Origin: Mesoflavibacter profundi
GTDB taxonomy: Bacteria; Bacteroidota; Bacteroidia; Flavobacteriales; Flavobacteriaceae
Length of the DNA stretch: 64,000 nt
NCBI RefSeq assembly: GCF_014764305.1
Contig: NZ_CP061703.1
Span: 2,461,501 to 2,525,500, forward strand
Direction of reading: 5' to 3'
Numbering within the stretch: the stretch's first letter is position 1; each line of letters opens with the position of its first letter. Positions 18,250 to 27,371 of this stretch are shown in pieces. The notes under the pieces were generated by a model. That model had not been told where the DNA came from. It was given only the letters and a program-made list of their open reading frames with translations, and made no database searches. Both the position numbers and the translations under genes were made by a program.

Positions 18250-19731
18250 ATGAAAAGTACATATATAAAAATTAGTCTTTTAGTTTGTCTAATATCATCA
18301 TTTTATTCTTGTGACGATTATTTAGATATTCTACCAGAAGGACAAGAAAACTCAGAGAATTTTTTCAATTCTCCTTCAGATTATGAAGATGCATTAGTAG
18401 GTGTATATGATTTATTATCAACTACATATTTAAATAATATTTTAGCCGAAATAGCTTCAGACAACAGTTTATGTGGAGGAGATACTCCAACTGACGTCTT
18501 AGACTGGCAACAAATAGACGATATGGTTCATACTGCAGATAATGGCGCTTTACGTAATATTTGGCAATGGATGTATGCAGGAATTAGTAGATCTAATTAC
18601 ATTGTAGAATTTAAAGATAAAATAGACTTTGAAGGTAAAGACAAGATTCTAGCAGAAAATCTATTTTTAAGATCTTATTTTTATTTCGAGCTAGTTAAAT
18701 TCTTCGGAGATGTACCAATGTACATAGATGGTAGAATTTCAGTAGAAGAAACTCAAACCATAGATCGTACTCCAACAGCTCAAATTTACTCACAGTTAGA
18801 AACAGATTTATTAACAGCTATAGAAAGTTTACCTTGGTCACAACCTCAAGAAGGACGTGTTACTAAAGGAGCTGCATTAGCATTATTGGGTAAAATATAT
18901 TTATACCAAAACAAATTTTCTAATGCAGTTGTTGTGTTAGATCAAGTAATAGATTCTGGACAATATGACTTAGTCAATAATTATGGACAAATCTTTATAA
19001 ATTCAAATGAAAATAATGAAGAGTCTGTTTTCGAAGTACAATATTTTGGAGGTGAAGGAGCAAGTTTTGATTGTTTTCAATGTGTAGAAGGTAATATCGC
19101 TGTTGGATTTATGGGACCTAGATTTACAGGCGGAAACTTTGCACCATTTACATCAGGATTTAGTTTTAATGTTCCGGTTGCAGATATTTTCAATTTATAT
19201 GAAAGTGATGATACTAGAAGAGACCATACCATTTTGGACATGGATCAATTTTTAGCAGAAAGACCAGATGTAACCATTTCTGAAGGAAATGAACATACAG
19301 GATATTTCAACAAAAAATACATTCCTTATGCAGAAGCTAACATTCCAGATGTCAATTTAACACATAGTAATAATTATAGATCAATAAGATTTTCAGATGT
19401 GTTATTAATGGCTGCAGAAGCTTATAATAGAGGAGAAATAAGCGATGCACAAGCTAGAACATATTTAAACCGTGTAAGAGATAGAGCATTTAATGATATG
19501 GGATCTGGAGCACACGATATAAACTTGTCAGGAACAGCGTTAACAGATGCTATATGGCTTGAACGTAGATTAGAATTAGCAGGTGAAGGACATAGGTTTT
19601 TTGATCAAGTTAGAACAAATCAAACAAATACAATTCCAGGATTTAATCCTAGCACACACGTGTTATTTCCAATTCCAAGAATAGAAATAGAATTAGCTGG
19701 TAATCGCTGGCAACAAAATCAAGGTTATTAA
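18250..19731 (+). CDS. SusD/RagB-family surface glycan-binding lipoprotein
   Basis: This 493-residue protein is the partner lid of the SusC channel. It has a lipoprotein signal peptide ending with SC at residue 21, followed by DDYLDILPEGQENSENFF, a typical SusD N-terminus. TPR-like helices (for example RSYFYFELVKFFGDVPMY and GKIYLYQNKF) and the C-terminal WLERRLELAGEGHRFFDQVR segment are the usual SusD signatures. It lies 9 bp after the SusC gene and 16 bp before the PKD lipoprotein gene. Confidence 0.95.
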   Translation: MKSTYIKISLLVCLISSFYSCDDYLDILPEGQENSENFFNSPSDYEDALVGVYDLLSTTYLNNILAEIASDNSLCGGDTPTDVLDWQQIDDMVHTADNGALRNIWQWMYAGISRSNYIVEFKDKIDFEGKDKILAENLFLRSYFYFELVKFFGDVPMYIDGRISVEETQTIDRTPTAQIYSQLETDLLTAIESLPWSQPQEGRVTKGAALALLGKIYLYQNKFSNAVVVLDQVIDSGQYDLVNNYGQIFINSNENNEESVFEVQYFGGEGASFDCFQCVEGNIAVGFMGPRFTGGNFAPFTSGFSFNVPVADIFNLYESDDTRRDHTILDMDQFLAERPDVTISEGNEHTGYFNKKYIPYAEANIPDVNLTHSNNYRSIRFSDVLLMAAEAYNRGEISDAQARTYLNRVRDRAFNDMGSGAHDINLSGTALTDAIWLERRLELAGEGHRFFDQVRTNQTNTIPGFNPSTHVLFPIPRIEIELAGNRWQQNQGY

Positions 19732-19747
19732 TTAAAAAAATAGAAAA

Positions 19748-21799
19748 ATGAAAAATTTAAAGTATATTTTAACTTCAATATTAGTCGTTTTCATTGTTTT
19801 TGCTTGTGTAAATGAAGATGATAATTTAGATAATGTAAATGCAATAGCAGCACCAACTAATGTGTCGGCATTAGTAACAGTAACTCAAGATAATACAGGA
19901 TTAGTAACAATTACACCATTAGGTGAAGGCGTTGTTAGTTTCAGAGTAAACTATGGTGATGGATCAGAACTGTCTGAAGAGTTAAATCCAGGACAAAGTA
20001 CACAGCACACTTACGAAGAAGGTGTTTACAACGCTATTATTGTAGCAACGGGTTTAAACGGTAAAACAACATCTGTAAATCAGGAAGTTGTAGTGTCTTT
20101 TCAAGCACCTCAAAATTTAGTAGTAACTATAGAAAATGATCCTACAATCTCTAAACAAGTTAACATATTTGCAGAAGCAGATTTTGCATTATCTTACGAA
20201 GTAGACTTTGGTGATGGTAGTGAGGCAATCATGACAAATTTTGAAGATGTTTACAATTACCAATATACAGATGCAGGTGTTTATACAATTACTGTAACAG
20301 CATTTAGTGCAGCAACAGATACTACAATTTATACAGAAGATTTTGAAGTAACTGCAATTTTACAACCATTAACAGCTGCTCCAGCGCAACCTGCAAGAGC
20401 AGAAGCAGATGTAATTTCTATTTATTCAGGATATTACACAGATGTTGCAGGAACAGATTATAATCCAAATTGGGGACAATCTACTACTTATACAGAAGTA
20501 GATATTAATGGAGATCCAACAATTCAATACGGAAATTTAAACTACCAAGGTATACAATACGGTGCAACAGTAGATGCATCTGCTATGGAATATTTACATA
20601 TAGATGTTTGGACTGCAGACGCGCCAAGTTTAGAAATATATCCAATTAGTATTGCTACTGGAGAACAACAAGTTACAGTTAACTTAGTTGCAGATCAGTG
20701 GAATAGTTTTGATATTCCAATTTCAGATTTTACATCTCAAGGTTTATCAATGGATGATATTCACCAATTTAAATTTGTAGGTTCAGGTACAGTATTTATA
20801 GATAACCTTTATTATTATAAATCACCATCTGCGCAAAATACACTTGTAGGAACATGGAAAATGTCAGAACAAGCAGGTGCTTTAGGTGTTGGTCCTGCAG
20901 TAGGAGATATAAGTTGGTGGAATTGTGACGATGCTTGTGTAGCAACAAGAGCTTGTTATTATGACGATACTTACGTGTTTAATCCAGATGGATCTTTTTC
21001 TAACGTATTAGGAGCAGATACTTGGGTTGAAGGTTGGCAAGGCGGAAGCGATGCGTGTGGCGCACCAGTTGCTCCTCATGATGGTTCAGCAATGGCGACT
21101 TATAATTATGACGCAGCAGCAGGAACAGTTACAATTAATGGAGCTGGAGCTTATATTGGTTTAGCCAAAGCAAATAACCAAGGAGAATTACCTAATGTAG
21201 CTCTTCCTAATGCAATTACATATAATGTTTCATTTATTGATGCAAACACAATTAATGTGTATGTAGAATCTGGTGCTGGTGTATTCTGGCAATATAGATT
21301 AGAAAGAGTTGGAGCAACTGCTTCACCATTAGAAGGAACTTGGAAAATGTCTGAAGATGCAGGTTCTTTAGGAGTTGGTCCTGCTGTAGGTGATACAAGC
21401 TGGTGGAATTGCGATGCGGCTTGTGTTACAACAAGAGCTTGTTTTTATGACGATACGTATGTATTTAATCCAGATGGTTCATTCCAAAATGTTTTAGGAA
21501 CAGATACTTGGGTAGAAGGTTGGCAAGGCGGAAGCGATGCTTGTGGTACACCTGTAGCACCTTATGATGGTTCTGCTATGGCGACTTACAATTACGATGC
21601 AGCTGCTGGTACATTAACAATTAATGGTACAGGTGCATTTGTTGGTATTCCAAAAGCAAATAACCAAGGCGAATTACCAAATGTTGCGGTACCAAGCTCG
21701 ATTACTTACAATATTTCATTTATAGATTCTAATACTATTAGTGTATATGTAGAATCTGGAGCTGGAGTTTTCTGGCAATACAAACTAGTTAAAATCTAA
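19748..21799 (+). CDS. PKD-domain surface lipoprotein with duplicated C-terminal module (SusE-like position)
   Basis: This 683-residue lipoprotein (lipobox Cys at residue 20) sits in the position of the third surface glycan-binding protein of a PUL. Two PKD-type Ig domains (about 35-115 and 120-205, with VNYGDGSELS and VDFGDGSEAI) are followed by a beta-sandwich resembling a carbohydrate-binding module (about 215-360). The last part consists of two near-identical modules beginning at residues 367 and 529, 162 residues apart, each with GTWKMSE, LGVGPAVGD, SWWNCD and VFNPDGSF. No catalytic motif was seen. Glucan binding at the cell surface is inferred from context. Confidence 0.85.
   Translation: MKNLKYILTSILVVFIVFACVNEDDNLDNVNAIAAPTNVSALVTVTQDNTGLVTITPLGEGVVSFRVNYGDGSELSEELNPGQSTQHTYEEGVYNAIIVATGLNGKTTSVNQEVVVSFQAPQNLVVTIENDPTISKQVNIFAEADFALSYEVDFGDGSEAIMTNFEDVYNYQYTDAGVYTITVTAFSAATDTTIYTEDFEVTAILQPLTAAPAQPARAEADVISIYSGYYTDVAGTDYNPNWGQSTTYTEVDINGDPTIQYGNLNYQGIQYGATVDASAMEYLHIDVWTADAPSLEIYPISIATGEQQVTVNLVADQWNSFDIPISDFTSQGLSMDDIHQFKFVGSGTVFIDNLYYYKSPSAQNTLVGTWKMSEQAGALGVGPAVGDISWWNCDDACVATRACYYDDTYVFNPDGSFSNVLGADTWVEGWQGGSDACGAPVAPHDGSAMATYNYDAAAGTVTINGAGAYIGLAKANNQGELPNVALPNAITYNVSFIDANTINVYVESGAGVFWQYRLERVGATASPLEGTWKMSEDAGSLGVGPAVGDTSWWNCDAACVTTRACFYDDTYVFNPDGSFQNVLGTDTWVEGWQGGSDACGTPVAPYDGSAMATYNYDAAAGTLTINGTGAFVGIPKANNQGELPNVAVPSSITYNISFIDSNTISVYVESGAGVFWQYKLVKI
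20846..21796 (+). repeat. Intragenic tandem duplication, 486-bp period
   Basis: Two consecutive copies start at 20846 and 21332. Protein and DNA remain highly similar over nearly the whole unit, including the Cys-rich SWWNCD block and the WVEGWQGGSDACG block, which indicates a fairly recent in-frame duplication inside the lipoprotein gene. Confidence 0.85.
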
Positions 21800-21810
21800 A
21801 AATAATTAAG

Positions 21811-23469
21811 ATGAAAACTTTCAAAATAAATATATTTCTAATTCTTGCATTAGCATTATTCACTTTTAGTTGTCAAGAGGATGATGCAGAATTTGGAGAT
21901 TTTATAGCACCAACTAATTTGCAGATTTCTGCCGAAATTATAGGTGTTGATGCCTCCAATCCAAACGGTGATGGTAGCGGTAGAGTAATCCTAACCGCTA
22001 CTGCAGATAATGCAATTTCTTATAACTTCGAATTTGGAGATGGACAAAACGGTATGTTTGCTTCAGGTATAGCTAATCATAGATTTAGCTTAGTTGGATT
22101 AAATACTTATACCGTTGTAGTCAGCGCAATTGGTACTGGCGGAAATAAAACCATAGGAACAATAACAATAGATGTATTTAGTTCTTTTGACGATTACGAT
22201 GCTAAATTATTATTATCTGGTGGCGCAGGAAGTACTAAAACATGGTATTGGGCTGCAGCAGACATCGCACATCTTGGTGTTGGTCCTGCAAATGCGTCTA
22301 TTGGTGAAGGATTTTGGTATCCACAATGGTACGCAGCTCAGCCATTCGAAAAAGCTGGATCTGAAGAAAGCAGTTGTATTTACGAAGATCAATTAGTGTT
22401 TTCTTTAGATGCTAACGAACAATTAACATATCAATTAAATAATAACGGAAGCACGTATTTTAACGGAGCATACGAGTCTGTAGTTGGTGGCACAGCAGGT
22501 TACGATTTTTGTTACGAGTATGATACATCTGGAACAAGTTTAGTAACATTAGCACCAACATCTGTAGATTGGACAACAGTACCAGATCCTAATTTTACGT
22601 CTAGAGGAACAGTAATGAATTTTTCTGATAGTAATTTTATGGGATATTATGTTGGAGCTTCAAGTTATGAGATAATAGAATTAACTTCGTCTTTATTAAG
22701 AGTTAGATGTATAGATGCTCAAAACCCAGATTTAGCTTGGTATCATACATTTACAACACAAGAACCAACTCAAGGATTTACAACACAGTATAATACTTTA
22801 GTTTGGCAAGAAGAATTTGATGTAGATGGTGCTCCAAATCCAGCTAATTGGACTTATGATTTAGGTGCTGGCGGTTGGGGAAATCAAGAGGCTCAAACCT
22901 ATACTAATAATGCAGAAAATGCAGTTGTAACAAACGGGAACCTTGTTATTACAGCAATAAACACAGGAAGTGGCTATACTTCAGCAAGATTAAAATCAGA
23001 GAATTTATTCGAATTTACTTACGGTCGTGTAGAAGTACGAGCTAAATTACCAACTGGCGGCGGTACATGGCCTGCTATTTGGATGCTTGGAGCAAATTAC
23101 GATACAGTGACTTGGCCTGCTTGTGGTGAAATTGATATAATGGAACATGTTGGTAACAATCAAAACACTATTCATGGAACATTACATTACCCAGAAGCTT
23201 TTGGTGGTAATGCAGATGGAAGTGCAACTGTTGTAGATAATGTTAGTTCAGAGTTTCATAATTATACTGTAGAATGGACACCAACTGCAATAAAAATTGT
23301 TGTAGATGATACAGTATTTCATACCTATGCAAATACGGCAAGTTCACCTTTTAACAGTGATTTCTTCTTAATATTAAATGTAGCTATGGGAGGAACATTT
23401 GGCGGCGATATAGATCCTGCATTTACACAAAGTTCAATGGAAATAGATTATGTAAGAGTATATCAATAA
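21811..23469 (+). CDS. PKD-GH16 surface lipoprotein (laminarinase/beta-glucanase)
   Basis: This is a 552-residue secreted lipoprotein (lipobox Cys at 21) that would cut internal beta-1,3- or mixed beta-glucan bonds. It contains a PKD domain (about 30-125, FEFGDGQNG), a middle module (about 135-325) that shares the LGVGPA wording and aromatic pattern of the duplicated modules of the previous gene, and a C-terminal GH16 domain (about 330-552). The GH16 catalytic motif GEIDIMEH is intact, with nucleophile E440, D442 and acid/base E445. It starts 11 bp after the preceding gene. The exact linkage specificity cannot be decided from the sequence. Confidence 0.92.
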   Translation: MKTFKINIFLILALALFTFSCQEDDAEFGDFIAPTNLQISAEIIGVDASNPNGDGSGRVILTATADNAISYNFEFGDGQNGMFASGIANHRFSLVGLNTYTVVVSAIGTGGNKTIGTITIDVFSSFDDYDAKLLLSGGAGSTKTWYWAAADIAHLGVGPANASIGEGFWYPQWYAAQPFEKAGSEESSCIYEDQLVFSLDANEQLTYQLNNNGSTYFNGAYESVVGGTAGYDFCYEYDTSGTSLVTLAPTSVDWTTVPDPNFTSRGTVMNFSDSNFMGYYVGASSYEIIELTSSLLRVRCIDAQNPDLAWYHTFTTQEPTQGFTTQYNTLVWQEEFDVDGAPNPANWTYDLGAGGWGNQEAQTYTNNAENAVVTNGNLVITAINTGSGYTSARLKSENLFEFTYGRVEVRAKLPTGGGTWPAIWMLGANYDTVTWPACGEIDIMEHVGNNQNTIHGTLHYPEAFGGNADGSATVVDNVSSEFHNYTVEWTPTAIKIVVDDTVFHTYANTASSPFNSDFFLILNVAMGGTFGGDIDPAFTQSSMEIDYVRVYQ

Positions 23470-23470
23470 G

Positions 23471-25771
23471 ATGAATTCTATTAAATATTACTTATTATTT
23501 TTATCAGCTATTCTCTTTATTGGTTGTAATTCTAATAAAGAGACTAGTTTGAGTTTAGATGAAATAAAAACATCTAAATCCTTAAGCATAGACCAAAAAG
23601 TTGAAGCTTTACTTTCTAAAATGACTTTAGAAGAAAAAGTAGGGCAAATGAATCAATATAACGGATTTTGGGATGTAACTGGTCCTGCTCCAACTGAAGG
23701 CGAAGCAGAAAAAAAATACGAGCATTTAAGAAAAGGCTATGTTGGTTCTATGATTAATGTTAAAGGAGTAAAAGATGTTATGGCTGTTCAAAAAATAGCT
23801 GTAGAAGAAACTCGTCTAGGTATTCCTTTAATTATAGGATTTGATTTAATTCATGGTTACAAAACTGTAAGTCCTATTCCTTTGGCAGAAGCTGCAAGTT
23901 GGGATTTAGAAGCTATCGAGCATTCTGCTAAAATTGCTGCTGCAGAAGCTGCTGCATCTGGGATTAATTGGACGTTTGCTCCAATGGTAGATATTTCTAG
24001 AGATGCAAGATGGGGAAGAGTTATGGAAGGTGCAGGAGAAGATCCTTTTTTAGGCGCAAAAATAGGAGTAGCAAGAGTTAATGGTTTTCAAGGTAAAGAT
24101 TTATCAGATCCTAATACAATTGCGGCTTGTGCAAAACATTTTGCAGGTTATGGATTTGCAGAATCTGGTAAAGATTACAATACTGTAGATGTTGGTACTT
24201 CTACATTGCATAATGTAATATTACCACCTTTCAAGGCTGTTTCAGACGCAGGCATAAAAACTTTTATGAATTCGTTTAATGAGTTAAACGGTATTCCAGC
24301 GACAGGAAATTCTTTCTTTCAAAGAGATATTTTAAAAAACGAATGGGATTTTGATGGGTTTATAGTTTCAGATTGGGGCTCGGTTGCCGAGATGATTCCT
24401 CATGGATATGCCAAAGACGGTAAAGAAGCTGCTAAATTAGCTGTAAATTCTGGTTCTGATATGGATATGGAATCCTATTTGTACGTAGCACATTTAGTTA
24501 ATCTTGTAAATGAAGGCGCTGTAAAAGAATCTGATATTGACGATGCTGTAAAGCGTATTTTAAAAGTGAAATTTGAATTAGGATTGTTTGACGATCCTTA
24601 TAAATATTGTAACCAGCAAAGAGAAAAAGTTGTAATTGGTAGTAAAGAGGCTAATGATGCTGTATTAGATATGGCAAAAAAATCTATAGTATTACTAAAA
24701 AATGAAAACAACCTTTTACCATTAAAAAAAGAAGGTCAAAAAATAGCTGTTATTGGTGCGTTAGCTTCAGATAAAAGTAGTCCTTTAGGTAATTGGAGGT
24801 TAGCTGCAGATCAAAACACAGCAGTATCTTTATTAGAAGGGTTAGAACAATATCCTAACAATACAATTACTTTTTCTAAAGGAGCAGATCTTGTATTAGA
24901 AGAAGCTTCTTTTCCTATGGAAGTTAAAATTAATACATCAGATACCTCTGGTTTTGCGCAAGCTATTAATGTAGCAAAATCTGCCGATGTAGTAATTTTA
25001 GCTTTAGGAGAACACGGTATGCAGTCTGGCGAAGGTAGAAGTAGAGCTAACCTAGATTTACCAGGTGTACAACAACAATTATTAGAAGCTGTTTATAAGG
25101 TAAATAAAAATATTGTACTTGTGTTGCAAACAGGAAGACCATTGGCTATAGAATGGGCAGATAATCATATACCAGCAATTATTAATGCTTGGCATCTTGG
25201 TACGCAAAGTGGTAATGCAATTGCTCAAGTTTTATATGGGGATTATAATCCTAGTGGTAAATTACCAATGACGTTTCCAAGAAATGTAAATCAAGTACCA
25301 ATTTACTATAACTACAAAAATACAGGACGACCAAATTTACCTGGACCAAATTTAGTCTTCTGGTCTCATTATACAGATCAAACTAATTTACCATTATACC
25401 CTTTTGGATATGGATTAAGCTACACTAATTTTGATTATAAAAATTTAGTCGTAGATAATACGTATGCAATAGACCAAACAGTAAAGGTTACTTTACAAGT
25501 CACTAATACTGGTCAAGTAAAAGGAAAAGAAGTCGTACAACTTTATCTTAGAGATTTATTTGCATCTGTAATAAGACCTGTAAGAGAATTAAAAGGTTTT
25601 GAATTAGTAGAATTAGAGCCTAATCAGACTAAAACTATCACATTTACACTTAGTAATGATCAATTAGGATTTTACGATAATAACGGAAAATTTAAAGTTG
25701 AAAATGGCGATTTTGAAGTGTTTGTTGGAGGAAGTTCTTTAGCTAATTTATCTAAAGCATTTAAACTATGA
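23471..25771 (+). CDS. bglX: GH3 beta-glucosidase lipoprotein
   Basis: This 766-residue BglX-like enzyme would release glucose from the non-reducing end of oligosaccharides produced by the GH16 enzymes. It has a lipoprotein signal peptide (Cys at 19), a TIM-barrel domain with KHFAGYG and the nucleophile motif GFIVSDWG (D301), the C-terminal alpha/beta sandwich domain with GEHGMQSGEGRSRANLDLPG, and a fibronectin-III-like domain at the end (about 665-760). Length and domain order match bacterial periplasmic GH3 enzymes. Its start is 1 bp after the previous stop and its stop overlaps the next start by 4 bp, so the three hydrolase genes are one transcription unit. Confidence 0.94.
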   Translation: MNSIKYYLLFLSAILFIGCNSNKETSLSLDEIKTSKSLSIDQKVEALLSKMTLEEKVGQMNQYNGFWDVTGPAPTEGEAEKKYEHLRKGYVGSMINVKGVKDVMAVQKIAVEETRLGIPLIIGFDLIHGYKTVSPIPLAEAASWDLEAIEHSAKIAAAEAAASGINWTFAPMVDISRDARWGRVMEGAGEDPFLGAKIGVARVNGFQGKDLSDPNTIAACAKHFAGYGFAESGKDYNTVDVGTSTLHNVILPPFKAVSDAGIKTFMNSFNELNGIPATGNSFFQRDILKNEWDFDGFIVSDWGSVAEMIPHGYAKDGKEAAKLAVNSGSDMDMESYLYVAHLVNLVNEGAVKESDIDDAVKRILKVKFELGLFDDPYKYCNQQREKVVIGSKEANDAVLDMAKKSIVLLKNENNLLPLKKEGQKIAVIGALASDKSSPLGNWRLAADQNTAVSLLEGLEQYPNNTITFSKGADLVLEEASFPMEVKINTSDTSGFAQAINVAKSADVVILALGEHGMQSGEGRSRANLDLPGVQQQLLEAVYKVNKNIVLVLQTGRPLAIEWADNHIPAIINAWHLGTQSGNAIAQVLYGDYNPSGKLPMTFPRNVNQVPIYYNYKNTGRPNLPGPNLVFWSHYTDQTNLPLYPFGYGLSYTNFDYKNLVVDNTYAIDQTVKVTLQVTNTGQVKGKEVVQLYLRDLFASVIRPVRELKGFELVELEPNQTKTITFTLSNDQLGFYDNNGKFKVENGDFEVFVGGSSLANLSKAFKL

Positions 25772-26535
25772 TCAAACAATTTGTTGTTATAATTAGTCTA
25801 TTAACAATACTTTCTTGTGAAAAGGAGAAAGAAAGTATTGTTTTTTTTGAAGATTTTGATCAAGAACAATTAAATCTTTCTAATTGGAATTTCGAATTAG
25901 GTAATGGTTGCCCAAACTTATGTGGTTGGGGAAATAACGAAAGACAAGTTTACACTAAAGAAAACCTTAAATTACAAGATGGTAATTTAATTATTACAGC
26001 AACTAAAGATAGTACGGGATATTATTCTAGCAGAATTACTACAAAAAATAAAGTAGAATTTAAATACGGTACAGTAGAAGTTAGAGCAAAATTACCGCAA
26101 GGACATGGTTTATGGCCTGCAATTTGGATGTTAGGTAATGATATAGACAAAATTGGTTGGCCAGCTTGTGGAGAAATAGATATTATGGAATATGTAGGTA
26201 AAACACCTCATGAAATTCATACAACATTACACACAAATGAAAGTCATGGTAACTCTAAAAACACTAATGTACAGACTATTAAAACTATCGAAGAAGGTTT
26301 TCATGTGTATAAAGTAAACTGGACTAAAGATGATATCAAATTTTATATTGATAATAATTTAGTCTACACATTTTCACCAACAGTTAAAGATAAAAACACT
26401 TGGCCTTTTGATAAGCCATTTTATGTGATATTAAATTTAGCTATTGGAGGTAATTTTGGTGGACCAGAAGTAGACGATTCTATTTTTCCGCAGGAATTTG
26501 TAATAGATTACGTAAAAGTTTTTAAGGATAATTAA
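25768..26535 (+). CDS. GH16 lipoprotein, single-domain beta-glucanase
   Basis: This 255-residue lipoprotein (lipobox Cys at 17) consists of just a GH16 catalytic domain. The active site GEIDIMEY is intact (E136, D138, E141), and the WPAIWMLGND and YKVNWTKDDIKFYID segments are typical of laminarinases. It overlaps the GH3 gene by 4 bp (ATGA) and is the last gene of the PUL. Having two different GH16 enzymes in one locus is common in laminarin PULs. Confidence 0.93.
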   Translation: MIKQFVVIISLLTILSCEKEKESIVFFEDFDQEQLNLSNWNFELGNGCPNLCGWGNNERQVYTKENLKLQDGNLIITATKDSTGYYSSRITTKNKVEFKYGTVEVRAKLPQGHGLWPAIWMLGNDIDKIGWPACGEIDIMEYVGKTPHEIHTTLHTNESHGNSKNTNVQTIKTIEEGFHVYKVNWTKDDIKFYIDNNLVYTFSPTVKDKNTWPFDKPFYVILNLAIGGNFGGPEVDDSIFPQEFVIDYVKVFKDN

Positions 26536-26566
26536 TAACTAACTAATAAATTATTTTGCTAAGAAG

Positions 26567-26594
26567 AAGAGTTGTTTAAAACAACTCTTTTTTT
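26567..26594. terminator. Terminator at the convergent PUL / crp junction
   Basis: Arms AAGAGTTGTT and AACAACTCTT pair perfectly around a three-base loop with a T-tract to the right; the left flank is A/G-rich, so the minus strand also gives a U-rich tail. It probably terminates both the PUL operon and the minus-strand regulator gene, whose stop codon it touches. Confidence 0.8.
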
Positions 26595-27270
26595 ATTCCA
26601 TACGTTGCAAACCTAATTTATCTTCTAATTTAATTTGTTTGCCTTTAGTACTAATCAAACCAAGTTTTTTAAACTGCGATAATATTCTTATGGCACTTTC
26701 TGTAGCAGTACCAACAATACTTGCATAATCTTCTCTAGATAATGTTAAAAATAAAAACCCATCTTTATCGGTTCCAAATTTTTCTTCAACGTATAATAAC
26801 GTATCAGCTAACCGTTGCTTTACATTTTTTTGAGCCATATCTACTAATTGGTCATCTGCATTTTTTAAATCTGCAGCCATAGTTTTTAAGACATCCAAAG
26901 AAAAGTTTGGGTTTTTTTGTAGATCTTGAAGTATTTCAGTTTTAGGCACAAAGCAAATTTGCATATCATTTACAGCTACTGCAGTTAGATTTGTTGGTTC
27001 GCCGCTAACCAAAGATCGTTGTCCAACCATACCGCCTTTAAAAGCTAATTTTACAACTTGATCTTTACCATTTTCACTTAGTTTAGTCATTTTACAAACA
27101 CCATCTCTAATGCAGTAAATACCGTTTAACACATCGCCTTCTTCAAATAAAACATCACCTTTTTTTACAATTTGTGTTGTTTTACAAGCAGAAACACGCA
27201 TTAATTCTTCTTTTGTTAAGGCTTTTAAACTGTTAAATTGCCTAACAATACATTGTTCACATTTACTCAT
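26593..27270 (-). CDS. Crp/Fnr-family regulator, Cys-rich N-terminus
   Basis: This 225-residue transcription regulator has an N-terminal CEQC (C4, C7) and another Cys at 29, a cNMP-binding-type sensor domain (about 20-140), a dimer helix and a C-terminal HTH_Crp domain (about 150-220, with EDYASIVGTATESAIRILSQ). The recognition helix has Glu and Arg spaced as in FNR (ExxxR), with Ile where FNR has Ser. The Cys residues suggest Fe-S or redox sensing, but spacing differs from E. coli FNR, so that is inference. It is divergent from ccoI; the shared intergenic region contains one copy of each palindrome found across this window. I infer that it reads the ATGAY-N4-RTCAT sites upstream of respiration and hemN genes. 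Confidence 0.88.
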   Translation of the reverse strand: MSKCEQCIVRQFNSLKALTKEELMRVSACKTTQIVKKGDVLFEEGDVLNGIYCIRDGVCKMTKLSENGKDQVVKLAFKGGMVGQRSLVSGEPTNLTAVAVNDMQICFVPKTEILQDLQKNPNFSLDVLKTMAADLKNADDQLVDMAQKNVKQRLADTLLYVEEKFGTDKDGFLFLTLSREDYASIVGTATESAIRILSQFKKLGLISTKGKQIKLEDKLGLQRME

Positions 27271-27305
27271 ACCTAAAAAACTAATGTATCAAAATTATAC
27301 ATATT

Positions 27306-27349
27306 ATGACAAATATCATAAAATTTCTTCTGCTTTAGTGTAACCTTTG
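27306..27349 (+). promoter_or_regulatory. Predicted ccoI promoter with ATGAC-N4-ATCAT palindrome at -41.5
   Basis: ATGACAAATATCAT (27306-27319) is centred 29.5 bp before AACCTTTG (27342-27349), a -7 box that differs from TAnnTTTG at its first base. The box itself is inside the perfect palindrome TGTAACCTTTGTTACA (27339-27354), so a protein bound there should block this promoter. ccoI begins at 27372. Confidence 0.6.
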
Positions 27350-27354
27350 TTACA
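27310..27354 (-). promoter_or_regulatory. Predicted promoter of the crp/fnr gene with GTAAC palindrome at -41.5
   Basis: Read on the minus strand, TGTAACAAAGGTTACA (27354-27339) is centred 29.5 bp upstream of GATATTTG (27317-27310), a -7 box with intact TTTG. The start codon at 27270 is about 40 bp further on. The box lies inside the other palindrome of this region. Confidence 0.55.
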
Positions 27355-27371
27355 GGTAAATAGAGCAAATT

